Assembly (NCBI RefSeq): GCF_000518765.1
Contig: NZ_KI912491.1
Coordinates: 123,002 to 187,001, forward strand
Source of the DNA: Ruminococcus flavefaciens ATCC 19208
GTDB lineage: Bacteria; Bacillota; Clostridia; Oscillospirales; Ruminococcaceae
Direction: 5' to 3'
DNA: 64,000 bases
How positions within the stretch are numbered: position 1 is the first letter of the stretch; each line of letters opens with the position of its first letter. Shown piece by piece: positions 24,034-33,100 of this stretch. Both the position numbers and the translations under genes were made by a program. A model generated the notes under the pieces. It worked only from the letters and a program-made list of their open reading frames with translations, was not told the origin of the DNA and made no database searches.

Positions 24034-25341
24034 ATGGAAAAATATTGGAACAAAGAGATCGAATGTGCATCGCGTGAAGAAATGAAGAAACTTCAGGACG
24101 AGCGACTTGTTGTACAGGTAAAGCACGTTTACGAAAACGTTAAGTATTACCGTGATCTTATGGACGAAAAGGGCGTAAAGCCTGAGGACATCAAGGGAAC
24201 TGAGGACCTTCACAAGCTGCCTTTCCTGAGCAAAGCAGACCTCAGAGAGGCTTATCCCTACGGACTGCTTGCAAAGCCCCTCAGCGACTGTGTAAGGATA
24301 CATTCCACAAGCGGTACTACTGGTAAGAGAGTAGTTGCTTTCTACACTCAGAACGATGTTGATATGTGGGAGGACTGCTGTGCGAGAGCTATCACTGCCG
24401 CAGGCGGCACTAACGAGGACGTAGTTCAGGTAGCATACGGCTACGGTCTGTTCACAGGCGGTATGGGACTCCACGGCGGCTCACACAAGGTAGGCTGTCT
24501 TACCCTGCCTATGAGTTCAGGCAATACAGAGCGTCAGATACAGTTCATGCGCGACCTCAATGCGACTATACTTTGCTGTACTCCGTCATATGCGGCATAT
24601 CTCGGCGAAACTGTCCGCGATATGGGACTTACTCCCGACGATCTTAACCTCAAGGCAGGTATCTTCGGCGCCGAGCCGTGGACTGAGGAAATGCGCCGCA
24701 GTATCGAGCAGTCACTGGGTATCAAGGCTTACGACATCTTCGGACTTACAGAGTCCAGCGGTCCCGGTGTGGCATTTGAATGTTCTGAACAGAGCGGTAT
24801 GCACATCAACGAGGACAACTTTATCCCCGAGATAATTGATCCCGAGACAGGAGAGGTACTCCCCGAGGGCGAGGTCGGCGAGCTTGTGTTCACAAGCATA
24901 ACCAAGGAGGCATTCCCGCTTCTTCGCTATCGTACACGCGATCTTTGCAGGCTCAGCAGAAAGAAGTGCTCATGCGGACGTACTCTCATAAAGATGGCTA
25001 AGCCTATGGGCAGAAGCGATGATATGATGATAATCCGCGGAGTAAATGTATTCCCTTCACAGATAGAAACAGTTCTCATTGAACAGGGCTATTCACCTAA
25101 CTACCTTATCGAAGTAGACCGTGTAAACAATACCGATACTCTTGATATCAACGTTGAGATGAATCCCGATAAGTTCTCGGATAAGGTAAAGGATATTCAG
25201 AAGGAAGAAAGAGCACTTGCAGGTGCTATGAAGGATATGCTTGGCATCAATCCAAAGGTACACCTTGTATCACCTAAATCCATCGCAAGAAGCGAGGGCA
25301 AGGCTGTAAGAGTTATCGACAAGCGAAAGCTTCACGATTGA
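24034..25341 (+). CDS. paaK: Phenylacetate-CoA ligase
   Basis: A 435-residue adenylate-forming enzyme. ATP loop HSTSGTTGKRV, GLTESSGPG (adenylation motif), YRTRDLC and GRSDDMMIIRGVNVFPSQ are all typical of PaaK. It interconverts aryl acetates and their CoA esters. Beside IorAB and an ACT protein it likely recovers ATP from aryl-acyl-CoA produced from aromatic amino acids; this direction is inferred from context. Confidence 0.95.
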   Translation: MEKYWNKEIECASREEMKKLQDERLVVQVKHVYENVKYYRDLMDEKGVKPEDIKGTEDLHKLPFLSKADLREAYPYGLLAKPLSDCVRIHSTSGTTGKRVVAFYTQNDVDMWEDCCARAITAAGGTNEDVVQVAYGYGLFTGGMGLHGGSHKVGCLTLPMSSGNTERQIQFMRDLNATILCCTPSYAAYLGETVRDMGLTPDDLNLKAGIFGAEPWTEEMRRSIEQSLGIKAYDIFGLTESSGPGVAFECSEQSGMHINEDNFIPEIIDPETGEVLPEGEVGELVFTSITKEAFPLLRYRTRDLCRLSRKKCSCGRTLIKMAKPMGRSDDMMIIRGVNVFPSQIETVLIEQGYSPNYLIEVDRVNNTDTLDINVEMNPDKFSDKVKDIQKEERALAGAMKDMLGINPKVHLVSPKSIARSEGKAVRVIDKRKLHD

Positions 25342-25408
25342 TCGTTTATAGCAGGGGCGTTAAGCTTCTGTGATATAAATTTCCATTTATTTTAAGGAGG
25401 TTTCATTT

Positions 25409-25633
25409 ATGAAAATCAAATTATTTTCCACAAATTATATGCCGGAGCAGGAGAAGTATCAGAGATTTGCGGCTTTTGAGAATGAACTCAATCAGTTTAT
25501 TCAGGGGGTAAAGGTCATCGATATCAAATACAGCGTTGCTTCAGGACTTTGTCATGATGCACAGACTCATGTAAATGAGTACGTTGACGAGCATTCTGTA
25601 CTCGTTATGTATGAGGATCTTCCAAAGGCATAA
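25409..25633 (+). CDS. Small protein of unknown function
   Basis: A 74-residue soluble protein preceded by a perfect AAGGAGGT. It contains a KYQRFAAFENELNQFIQGVKVIDIKY segment (residues 16-41) and HVNEYVDEHSVLVMYED near the end, suggesting an alpha/beta fold. Not recognised. It sits between paaK and the ACT gene in the same orientation. Confidence 0.7.
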   Translation: MKIKLFSTNYMPEQEKYQRFAAFENELNQFIQGVKVIDIKYSVASGLCHDAQTHVNEYVDEHSVLVMYEDLPKA

Positions 25634-25682
25634 TTCTTCCTGCTGACGCAGTAAAATACCAACCACAAAGGAGGGAGATCAT

Positions 25683-26117
25683 ATGTCAAATGTAAGACAG
25701 ATCTCGGTTTTTGTAGATAATAAGCCCGATCAGGCAGCAGGTGCCATGAGGATAATCAAGGAGAGCGGAATAAATCTCAGAGCTCTCAGTCTTGCTGATA
25801 CTGCTGATTTCGGCATAATCAGGCTCATCGCCAATGATACCGAAAAGACAGTGGATATTCTAAGAGCGGCTTCATACGCGGTAAATGTAACAGAGGTGCT
25901 GGCGATATCCATACCTGATTCTCCCGGTCAGCTCAGCCGCGTACTTGATGTGCTCGGTAATGACAATGTTAATGTTGAGTATATGTACTCATTCCTCGGT
26001 ACCTCAGACAGGGCTGTATCTTTCGTTATCCGTGTTGATGACAATGCTCAGGCTTCTGAAGCGCTTAACAGAGCGGGTATTATTCAGCTTACCGAAAATG
26101 ATATAGCCGAAATGTGA
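25683..26117 (+). CDS. Tandem ACT-domain protein
   Basis: A 144-residue protein made of two ACT domains (about 1-70 and 70-140): VFVDNKPDQAAGAMRIIKES and ISIPDSPGQLSRVLDVLG, each with the ligand-binding glycine turn. Such proteins next to iorAB/paaK are common in clostridia and archaea and probably sense aromatic amino acids. The role is inferred from family and neighbours. Confidence 0.9.
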   Translation: MSNVRQISVFVDNKPDQAAGAMRIIKESGINLRALSLADTADFGIIRLIANDTEKTVDILRAASYAVNVTEVLAISIPDSPGQLSRVLDVLGNDNVNVEYMYSFLGTSDRAVSFVIRVDDNAQASEALNRAGIIQLTENDIAEM

Positions 26118-26164
26118 GTATTGCACAAAAAACAAGCCTGCACTTAAATTTATTATGAAAACAC

Positions 26165-26194
26165 TTGACATAATTCCTGTTGCTGTTGTATAAT
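26165..26194 (+). promoter_or_regulatory. Promoter of the zinc-ribbon gene at 26242
   Basis: TTGACA (26165-26170), 18 bases, TATAAT (26189-26194). Confidence 0.85.
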
Positions 26195-26241
26195 AAAAAT
26201 GCAATATTTAACGAGAAAATATTGAACAGGAGTGATTAAAG

Positions 26242-26676
26242 ATGGGAATTCTCGATAAATTTAACGATGCAAGCAGGGGTGTGTCTGAAAAGGCGAAAAA
26301 TATCTCAGAAGCCAGTAACCTCAAAAGAAAGATACTTTATGAGGAGGAGCGTATAGTTGAGATCTTTACTGATATCGGAAAAAAATACTATAAAAATCAG
26401 GGCGAAGATCCCGCAGCTCTTAAAGTGCTTTGCGACGATATAGATACAAGACGCAGAAGAATCAAGAAAATGAGATATGAGCTTAACGGCATAAGAGGAT
26501 ATAAGATTTGTCCTAAGTGTGACGCTGAGGTCAATGAGCGTTTTCAGTTCTGTGGTCGATGCGGTGCAAGACTTCCTGATATCGACGATGACGATTTCAT
26601 GTCGCTTGAATCCAACGACTACTACACAGAAAGCAGCAACGATTTCTTCGATGCTGATTCTAATAAGAACTATTGA
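26242..26676 (+). CDS. Coiled-coil zinc-ribbon protein
   Basis: A 144-residue soluble protein. The first 80 residues are helical and charged (coiled-coil-like; NLKRKILYEEERIVEIFTDI). Then comes a zinc ribbon, CPKCDAEVNERFQFCGRCGARLPD with two CxxC pairs, and an acidic Asn/Ser-rich tail. Such proteins are frequent and unnamed in clostridia. The stop codon abuts the stop codon of the convergent gene with no gap. Confidence 0.8.
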   Translation: MGILDKFNDASRGVSEKAKNISEASNLKRKILYEEERIVEIFTDIGKKYYKNQGEDPAALKVLCDDIDTRRRRIKKMRYELNGIRGYKICPKCDAEVNERFQFCGRCGARLPDIDDDDFMSLESNDYYTESSNDFFDADSNKNY

Positions 26677-27093
26677 TCACATGGGCTGTTCTGAGGCTAT
26701 CGGAACAGCCTTTTTGTTACAAAACTGATGCCTAATGCGTTTGCAAAGTCTGTTTGCGGGTATGCACAGTACGAACCAGAAAAGTGAGAAGGGTATGCAT
26801 ATCTGTCCGAGAAAATTAAAGGGCATATCCGAGTAATCCCATACGTTCCAGTTCATAATAACATTGTCAAATACCCCTACGGTAAGCTCAATGGCGGTTA
26901 TCATGACTGTACCGATGACACAGCTTCGTATAAGCGTCATGGTGCGTCGGCTGTTTATGACATAGAGTATTGTAAGTACAGTTCCGCCTGTAAGTGACAT
27001 TGTCCAGTGAGTGTAGCCGCGCATGACTATTTCTATAAGACTATAACAGAAAAAGCCCATAAGAAATGAAAATAACAGCTGTGAAAGCTTCAT
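26677..27093 (-). CDS. Membrane protein of the CmpB-like ABC permease family (PF06541 type)
   Basis: A 138-residue protein with four hydrophobic segments: LLFSFLMGFFCYSLIEI, LTGGTVLTILYVI, an IGTVMITAIELTVG helix, and a C-terminal QICIPFSLFWFVL. The pattern matches the small putative ABC-transporter type IV membrane proteins of clostridia; transport has not been shown for the family to my knowledge. ATG 27093 has AAGGAG nine bases upstream. The C-terminal residues (KKAVPIASEQPM) are encoded across the terminator of the convergent gene. Confidence 0.75.
   Translation of the reverse strand: MKLSQLLFSFLMGFFCYSLIEIVMRGYTHWTMSLTGGTVLTILYVINSRRTMTLIRSCVIGTVMITAIELTVGVFDNVIMNWNVWDYSDMPFNFLGQICIPFSLFWFVLCIPANRLCKRIRHQFCNKKAVPIASEQPM
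26684..26715 (+). terminator. Terminator of the 26242 gene, inside the convergent coding end
   Basis: GGCTGTTC pairs with GAACAGCC, then TTTTT. The hairpin lies within the last codons of the minus-strand gene 26677-27093. Confidence 0.85.
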
Positions 27094-27165
27094 ACGTATC
27101 AACTCCTTTTGGTTTTAGTATGGCGTTTTTGCAGGCCTTTTATACGGAAAGAGAGTTGAATAAAT

Positions 27166-28638
27166 ATGAGAAAAAGCTGTATACTTATGCATATTTCAAG
27201 TCTGCCGTCGGACTACGGTATAGGTAAAATGGGAAAGGCTGCCTTTGAGTTTGTGGATTTTCTGAAGTCTGCCGAAGTGAAATGCTGGCAGATACTTCCG
27301 CTTTCGCCTACAAGCTACGGCGATTCGCCGTATCAGTCTTTTTCGGTAAAGGCAGGAAATCCTTACTTTATAGACTTTGAAGTGCTTGAGGGTGACGGAC
27401 TTCTTGAGCATCACGAGTACGCTTCATTTGAATGGGGAAGTGATCCCGACAAGGTGGACTACAGCCTTTTATATGACCACTGTTATGATGTGCTGAGGAT
27501 AGCGTTCAACAGGTTCAAGCCTGCAAAAGCTGTGGGGTATAAGGAATTCTGCGATGCCAACAAGAAATGGCTCGATGAATATGCACTGTTCATGGCTCTG
27601 AAGTTCAGATATGACGGTAAACCGTGGTATGAGTGGGACAGCGATATTTCCATGCATAAGCCAAAGGCTGTTGCAGCTGCCAAAAAGGAACTGAAAAAGG
27701 ACATCGCTTTCTATAAGTTCATACAGTATGAGTTCAACAGACAGTGGAGCGAGCTGAAAAAATATGCAAATACAAACGGTATTGAGATAATAGGAGATAT
27801 TCCTATATACTGCGCTTTGGACAGCGTTGAGGCGTGGGCGACACCAAAGCTTTTCCAGTTCGACAGAAAGCGCCGTCCTGTAGCTGTTGCAGGCTGTCCG
27901 CCTGATGATTTCTCACCGCTGGGTCAGTTGTGGGGAAATCCGCTTTATAACTGGGACTACCACAAAAAGACAGGCTTTGAGTGGTGGATAGATCGTATAA
28001 AGGCGGCTTCGGAGCTCTACGACATTGTTAGAATAGATCATTTTCGCGGATTTGAAAGCTATTACAGCATTCCCTTCGGCAATGAGGACGCTACTGTAGG
28101 AGAGTGGGAAAAAGGTCCGAATTACGAGCTTTTCAGACTTGCCGAGGAAAAGCTTGGCAAGCTTAATATAATAGCTGAGGACTTGGGCTTTATTACTCCT
28201 GAGGTAAGAGAGATGCTGGACAAATGCGGCTACCCCGGAATGAAGGTATTGCAGTTCGGGTTCAGCGGCGGTGATAATGAGTATCTGCCGCATAATTACA
28301 GCAGTACAAATTATTTCGCTTATACGGGTACTCACGATAACGAGACTCTCATCGGCTGGGTGGATACTCTTGACAAGAAGTCGCTGAAATTCGCTAAGCA
28401 GTACCTATGCGTCAAGAAGAAAAAGGAGATACCTGCGGCAGTTATACGCGCTGCATGGGGAAGTGTTGCGCAGGTCGCAGCTGCACAGATACAGGATTTC
28501 CTCGGCAGTCCTAAAGAGGGCAGAATGAATACTCCGTCCACTCTCGGCGGCAACTGGCAGTTCCGTACAAGCAAGTCGGATTTCACACCTGAGCTGGCGA
28601 AAAAGATACGTAAACTCAACAGACTTTATAACAGATAA
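27166..28638 (+). CDS. malQ: 4-alpha-glucanotransferase (amylomaltase, GH77)
   Basis: A 490-residue cytoplasmic enzyme that moves malto-oligosaccharide units between chains. It has an HISSLPSDYGIG start, SPTSYGDSPYQSFS, the nucleophile in VRIDHFRGFES, the acid/base in IIAEDLGFITPEV, and TGTHDNETLIGW. The length fits bacterial GH77. It is divergent from the CmpB-like gene. It serves glycogen or maltodextrin use. Confidence 0.96.
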   Translation: MRKSCILMHISSLPSDYGIGKMGKAAFEFVDFLKSAEVKCWQILPLSPTSYGDSPYQSFSVKAGNPYFIDFEVLEGDGLLEHHEYASFEWGSDPDKVDYSLLYDHCYDVLRIAFNRFKPAKAVGYKEFCDANKKWLDEYALFMALKFRYDGKPWYEWDSDISMHKPKAVAAAKKELKKDIAFYKFIQYEFNRQWSELKKYANTNGIEIIGDIPIYCALDSVEAWATPKLFQFDRKRRPVAVAGCPPDDFSPLGQLWGNPLYNWDYHKKTGFEWWIDRIKAASELYDIVRIDHFRGFESYYSIPFGNEDATVGEWEKGPNYELFRLAEEKLGKLNIIAEDLGFITPEVREMLDKCGYPGMKVLQFGFSGGDNEYLPHNYSSTNYFAYTGTHDNETLIGWVDTLDKKSLKFAKQYLCVKKKKEIPAAVIRAAWGSVAQVAAAQIQDFLGSPKEGRMNTPSTLGGNWQFRTSKSDFTPELAKKIRKLNRLYNR

Positions 28639-28752
28639 TAAATGAGCGGCTGAAATGGTATTGTAAGCTTTGCCGTTCGTGTTACAGCTTCGCTGCTTTT
28701 TATGCATATTTTGTGCTTAAAAGCAGATACTACCGTAAAAGGAGCTGGTAAT

Positions 28753-29196
28753 ATGAAAATAACACCCGAGCTTTACAGCGATATGACGCGGCAGGCTTCA
28801 CCCAAATCAAATTCTAAAATAAATATCACCTTTGCATTTCTTGTGGGCGGAGCAATATGCGCATTTGGAGAAATTATCCTTTCATTGCTTCAGGCATACG
28901 GTCTTGACCGTACAGAGTCAGGCACATGGACTTCCATTATACTGGTTGGGATAAGCTCTGTATGCACAGGTCTTGGTTGGTACGAAAAGCTTGCCAAACA
29001 TGCAGGCGCAGGCACTCTTGTACCTATCACGGGCTTTTCAAATGCAATAAGCTCATGCGCTATAGAGGCAAGGTCTGAAGGTCCCATACTTGGCGTAGGC
29101 ACAAAGATATTCACCATAGCAGGACCTGTGATACTCTTCGGCTGCTCAGCCGCGACCGCATACGGACTGATATATTATTTAATTCATAATGCATAA
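28753..29196 (+). CDS. spoVAC: Stage V sporulation protein AC
   Basis: A 147-residue inner-membrane protein with helices and the family stretches FLVGGAICAFGEI, GLGWYEKLAKHAGAGTLVPI, GFSNAISSCAIEARSEG and VGTKIFTIAGPVI. In Bacillus SpoVAC forms part of the dipicolinic-acid channel and is mechanosensitive. ATG 28753 follows AAAGGAG by 8 bases. spoVAD and spoVAE are not next to it, which is unusual. The last residues (IHNA) and stop are encoded by repetitive element sequence. Confidence 0.9.
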   Translation: MKITPELYSDMTRQASPKSNSKINITFAFLVGGAICAFGEIILSLLQAYGLDRTESGTWTSIILVGISSVCTGLGWYEKLAKHAGAGTLVPITGFSNAISSCAIEARSEGPILGVGTKIFTIAGPVILFGCSAATAYGLIYYLIHNA

Positions 29197-29340
29197 TTCA
29201 TAATTATTGGTGTCGGCTCACGCCGACAAATTACGAATAACAATGTGTAGGGGCTGCCTGTAGCAGTCCGCGAGTGAGTAGTAAATAGTAAGGTAGAGAG
29301 TAGTAGATGCAGGGGCTGGCGTTTTCGACAGCCCCTAAAA
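29181..29340 (+). repeat. Intergenic palindromic element H
   Basis: Repetitive AATTCATAATGCATAATTCATAAT carries the spoVAC stop. ATTCATAATT (29196-29205) pairs with AATTACGAAT (29229-29238) around TGTCGGC/GCCGACA. It is followed by a GTAGGGG-CTGC...GCAG hairpin, a stretch of GTAGTAAATAGTAAGGTAGAG-type repetitive sequence, and AGGGGCTG...CAGCCCCT (29310-29335). Confidence 0.65.
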
Positions 29341-29373
29341 CTTTATTGCAGAAAAATGGTACAGTATCACATT

Positions 29374-29655
29374 ACGCGATGATACATCAATTCCACATAT
29401 TACCACTCGCGGCGGCAAACTCATAATTCACAAAGCTATAATGCGGAGAAAGGGTTCAGCGTCATATAACGCGATGATACACCAATTCCGCATATTACCA
29501 TTCGCGGCAGTAAACCCAAATTCCACAAAGCTATAATGCGGGGAAAGGGTGCAGCGTCATATCACGCGATGATACACCAATTCCACATATTACCACTCGC
29601 GGCGGTAAACTCATAATTCACAAAACTATACCGCGGAGCAAGGCAGCGCGGACTC
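29374..29655 (+). repeat. Tandem array of a 95-base repeat, about three copies
   Basis: Units start with ACGCGATGATA at 29374, 29469 and 29564, exactly 95 bases apart. Each holds CTCGCGGC or TTCGCGGC, AATTCACAAA-like sequence, CTATA, GCGGRGMAAGG, and GCAGCGTCAT at the end. No open frame is conserved and there are no spacers, so it is not CRISPR. A related solo copy lies at 1441-1532. Confidence 0.9.
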
Positions 29656-29668
29656 CGCGCAAAAAAAT

Positions 29669-29690
29669 AAGCAGGGCATATGCCCTGCTT
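29669..29690 (+). terminator. Hairpin behind the tandem array
   Basis: AAGCAGGGCA pairs with TGCCCTGCTT (loop TA), followed by GTCTTA. The tail is weak, so termination is uncertain. A GCGCGGACTCCGCGC palindrome lies just before it. Confidence 0.5.
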
Positions 29691-30015
29691 GTCTTAGATA
29701 AACAGATGAAAATAAATATGTGTAGAACAAAAGAAAGGAGACAACAAAACGAGTGTTAATAATTAAGAATTATTTAACACTATAGTTATTATACATTATT
29801 TACGCTCTCCCGTCAAGCAAATCCTTGAACTTTTGTTAAAGTGCACAACTTTAGTCACAGCTTATACAACATTTTTTACAATATCATTTTATAAACCTTT
29901 ACACTTGTACAAATTATCAGCATTCCGATTGTCAAAAGTCTGACAATTCGATGTAATATAGGCAAATTGCGCAAAATACGCATGATAACTTTGTATCAAA
30001 GCGCAAAAAAAGGTG
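29691..30015 (+). other. A/T-rich upstream region of the pyruvate:ferredoxin oxidoreductase gene
   Basis: No gene is seen in 325 bases. It contains a hairpin AGTGTTAA...TTAACACT (about 29752-29781) and a perfect dyad ATTGTCA-AAAGTC-TGACAAT (29928-29947), which lies 68 bases before the -35 box and could bind a regulator. Confidence 0.5.
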
Positions 30016-30044
30016 TTTACAAAAAAAATGTTTTGTGGTATAAT
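30016..30044 (+). promoter_or_regulatory. Promoter of the pyruvate:ferredoxin oxidoreductase gene
   Basis: TTTACA (30016-30021), 17 bases, TATAAT (30039-30044). The leader holds TTAACG...CGTTAA and a strong TAGGAGGT ribosome-binding site. Confidence 0.85.
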
Positions 30045-30130
30045 AGATAGCGTAGTTATACATGGTTAACGCTCGTTCCGTTAAACATTCCTATAACCTA
30101 AATTTAATACTATTTTAGGAGGTCATTCCT

Positions 30131-33100
30131 ATGGCAATCAAAAGAAAAATGAAAACAATGGACGGTAATAACGCCGCTGCATATGTTTCATACGCTTTCA
30201 CGGAAGTTGCCGGTATTTATCCGATCACACCTTCCAGCCCTATGGCAGACTATGTTGATCAGTGGTCAGCTCAGGGTGTCAAGAACATTTTCGGCACGAC
30301 CGTTAAGGTTGAGGAGATGCAGTCTGAGGCCGGTGCAGCAGGTACTGTTCACGGTTCTCTGAACGCTGGTGCTCTGACCACAACATATACTGCTTCTCAG
30401 GGACTTCTCCTTATGATCCCAAATATGTACAAGATCGCCGGTGAACTGCTCCCTTGCGTTTTCCATGTTTCTGCACGCTGCGTTGCTTCACACGCACTGA
30501 ACATTTTCGGCGACCACTCAGACGTTTACGCTTGCCGTCAGACTGGTTTTGCAATGCTCGCTGAGACTAACCCGCAGGAAGTAATGGATCTTGCTGCTGT
30601 TGCACATCTCGCTTCCATCAAGAGCCGTGTTCCTTTCATCAACTTCTTCGACGGTTTCCGTACATCTCACGAGATCCAGAAGATCGCTGTATGGGATTAC
30701 GAGGATCTCAAGGAAATGTGCGATATGGATTCTGTTAAGGCATTCCGTGACCGTGCTCTTAATCCTGAGAATCCTACAATGCGCGGTTCTCACGAAAACG
30801 GAGATATCTTCTTCCAGCACCGTGAGGCTTGCAACTCCTACTACAATGCTGTTCCCGGTATCGTTGAGGAGTACATGAACAAGGTAAACGCAAAGCTCGG
30901 CACAGACTACAAGCTCTTCAACTACTACGGTGCTGCTGATGCAGAGCGCGTTATCGTTGCAATGGGTTCTATCTGCGACGTTGCTGAAGAAGTTATCGAC
31001 TACCTCAACAAGAAGGGTGAGAAGGTCGGTATCGTTAAGGTTCGCCTGTTCCGTCCATTCTCTGCTGAGAAGCTCGTTGAGGCAATCCCTGCAACTGTAA
31101 AGACAATCGCTGTACTCGACAGAACAAAGGAGCCTGGTTCTCTCGGTGAGCCTCTCTACCTCGATGTAGTAGCAGCTCTTAATGCTACAGGCAGAAACGG
31201 TATCAAGGTTATCGGCGGCCGTTACGGTCTCGGTTCTAAGGATACTCCTCCTGCATCTGTATTTGCTGTATATGCAGAGCTCGCTAAGGCTGATCCTAAG
31301 CCACAGTTCACACTCGGTATCGTTGACGATGTTACAAATCTTTCACTCGCTGAGGAAGATGCTCCTAACACAGCAGCAGAGGGTACAATCGAGTGCAAGT
31401 TCTGGGGTCTCGGCGGCGACGGTACAGTTGGCGCAAACAAGGACTCTATCAAGATCATCGGTGACCACACTGACAAGTACGTTCAGGCATACTTCCAGTA
31501 TGACTCAAAGAAGACAGGCGGTATCACAATCTCACACCTTCGTTTTGGTGATAAGCCTATCAAGAGCCCTTACTACATCAACAAGGCTGACTTTGTTGCC
31601 TGTCATAATCCATCATACATACTCAAGGGCTACAAGATGGTCAACGACGTAAAGCCCGGCGGTGTATTCCTTATCAACTGCCAGTGGAAGCCGGAGGAGC
31701 TCGATCAGCACCTCACAGCTGATACAAAGCAGTATATCGCAAAGAACAATATCCAGCTCTATCTGGTTAACGCAATAGACCTTGCACAGGAGATCGGTCT
31801 TGGCAAGCGTACAAATACTATTCTCCAGTCTGCATTCTTCTCACTTTCAAAGGTTCTTCCTGAGGCTGAGGCAATCGGCTACATGAAGGAGAAGGCTCAG
31901 AAGTTCATGAAGAAGGGTATCGAGATCGTTCAGATGAACGAGAAGGCTATCGACGCAGGCGCAAATGCTTACGTTAAGGTAGATGTTCCTGCTGAGTGGG
32001 CAAATGCTGTTGATAATTCAGCACCTGCAAAGCTCGAGGGCCCAGAGAAGCTTGTCAAGATGGTTGACGGCATCATGAACCCTGTAGGCAAGATGCTCGG
32101 TGATACTCTCCCTGTTTCTGCATTCTCAGATCACGTTGACGGTACATTCGAGCAGGGTGCTTCCGCATACGAGAAGCGCGGCGTAGCTGTTATGGTTCCT
32201 GAGTGGAATCAGGATACTTGTGCAAAGTGTAACAAGTGTTCATTTGTCTGCCCACACGCAACTATCCGTCCATTCGCTCTGACAGAAGCTGAGGTTGCTG
32301 CTGCTCCTGAGAACATCAAGATCGCTCCTAAGCCGATCGTAAAGAGCGAGTACAAGTACACTCTCGCTGTTTCCGCTATGGACTGCATGGGCTGCGGCGT
32401 ATGTATCGGTGTCTGCCCAACTAAGTCACTCAAGATGGTTCCAAGAGAGTCACAGGAGCCACAGCAGGCAGTATTCGATTACTGTGTTGCTAAGGTTACA
32501 GAGAAGACAGATGTAGCAACTGACGCTACTGTTATCTCCAGCCAGTACAAGAAGCCACTCCTTGAATTCTCAGGTTCATGCGCAGGCTGTGCTGAGACTT
32601 CATATGCAAGACTCATCACTCAGCTCTTCGGTTCAAGAATGTATATCTCAAATGCAACAGGATGTTCTTCAATCTGGGGCGGTCCTGCTGCAACATCACC
32701 ATACACTGTTGATGCAAACGGCCACGGTCCTGCATGGGCAAACTCACTGTTCGAGGACAACGCTGAGCATGGTCTCGGTATGTATCTCGGCCAGAAGGCA
32801 ATCCGTGAAAGACTCATTGAAGAAATCAAGGAAGTTGCTGCAAGCGACAAGGCATCTGCAGAGTTTAAGGCAGCTGCTGATGAATACCTCGCAACAGTAA
32901 ACGACGGCGCAAAGAATACAGCTGCAACAGCTGCACTCGTTGCTGAGCTCGAGAAGTGCGCTGACAAGTGCGATAAATGCGCAGATATCCTTGCTAACAA
33001 GAACTACCTCTCCAAGAAGTCAGTATGGATCTTCGGCGGCGACGGCTGGGCTTATGATATCGGTTTCGGCGGTCTTGACCACGTTCTCGCTACAGGCGAA

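Noticed and set aside
29374..29655. CRISPR array
   Set aside because: The 95-base units are joined without unique spacers, and no cas gene is seen.
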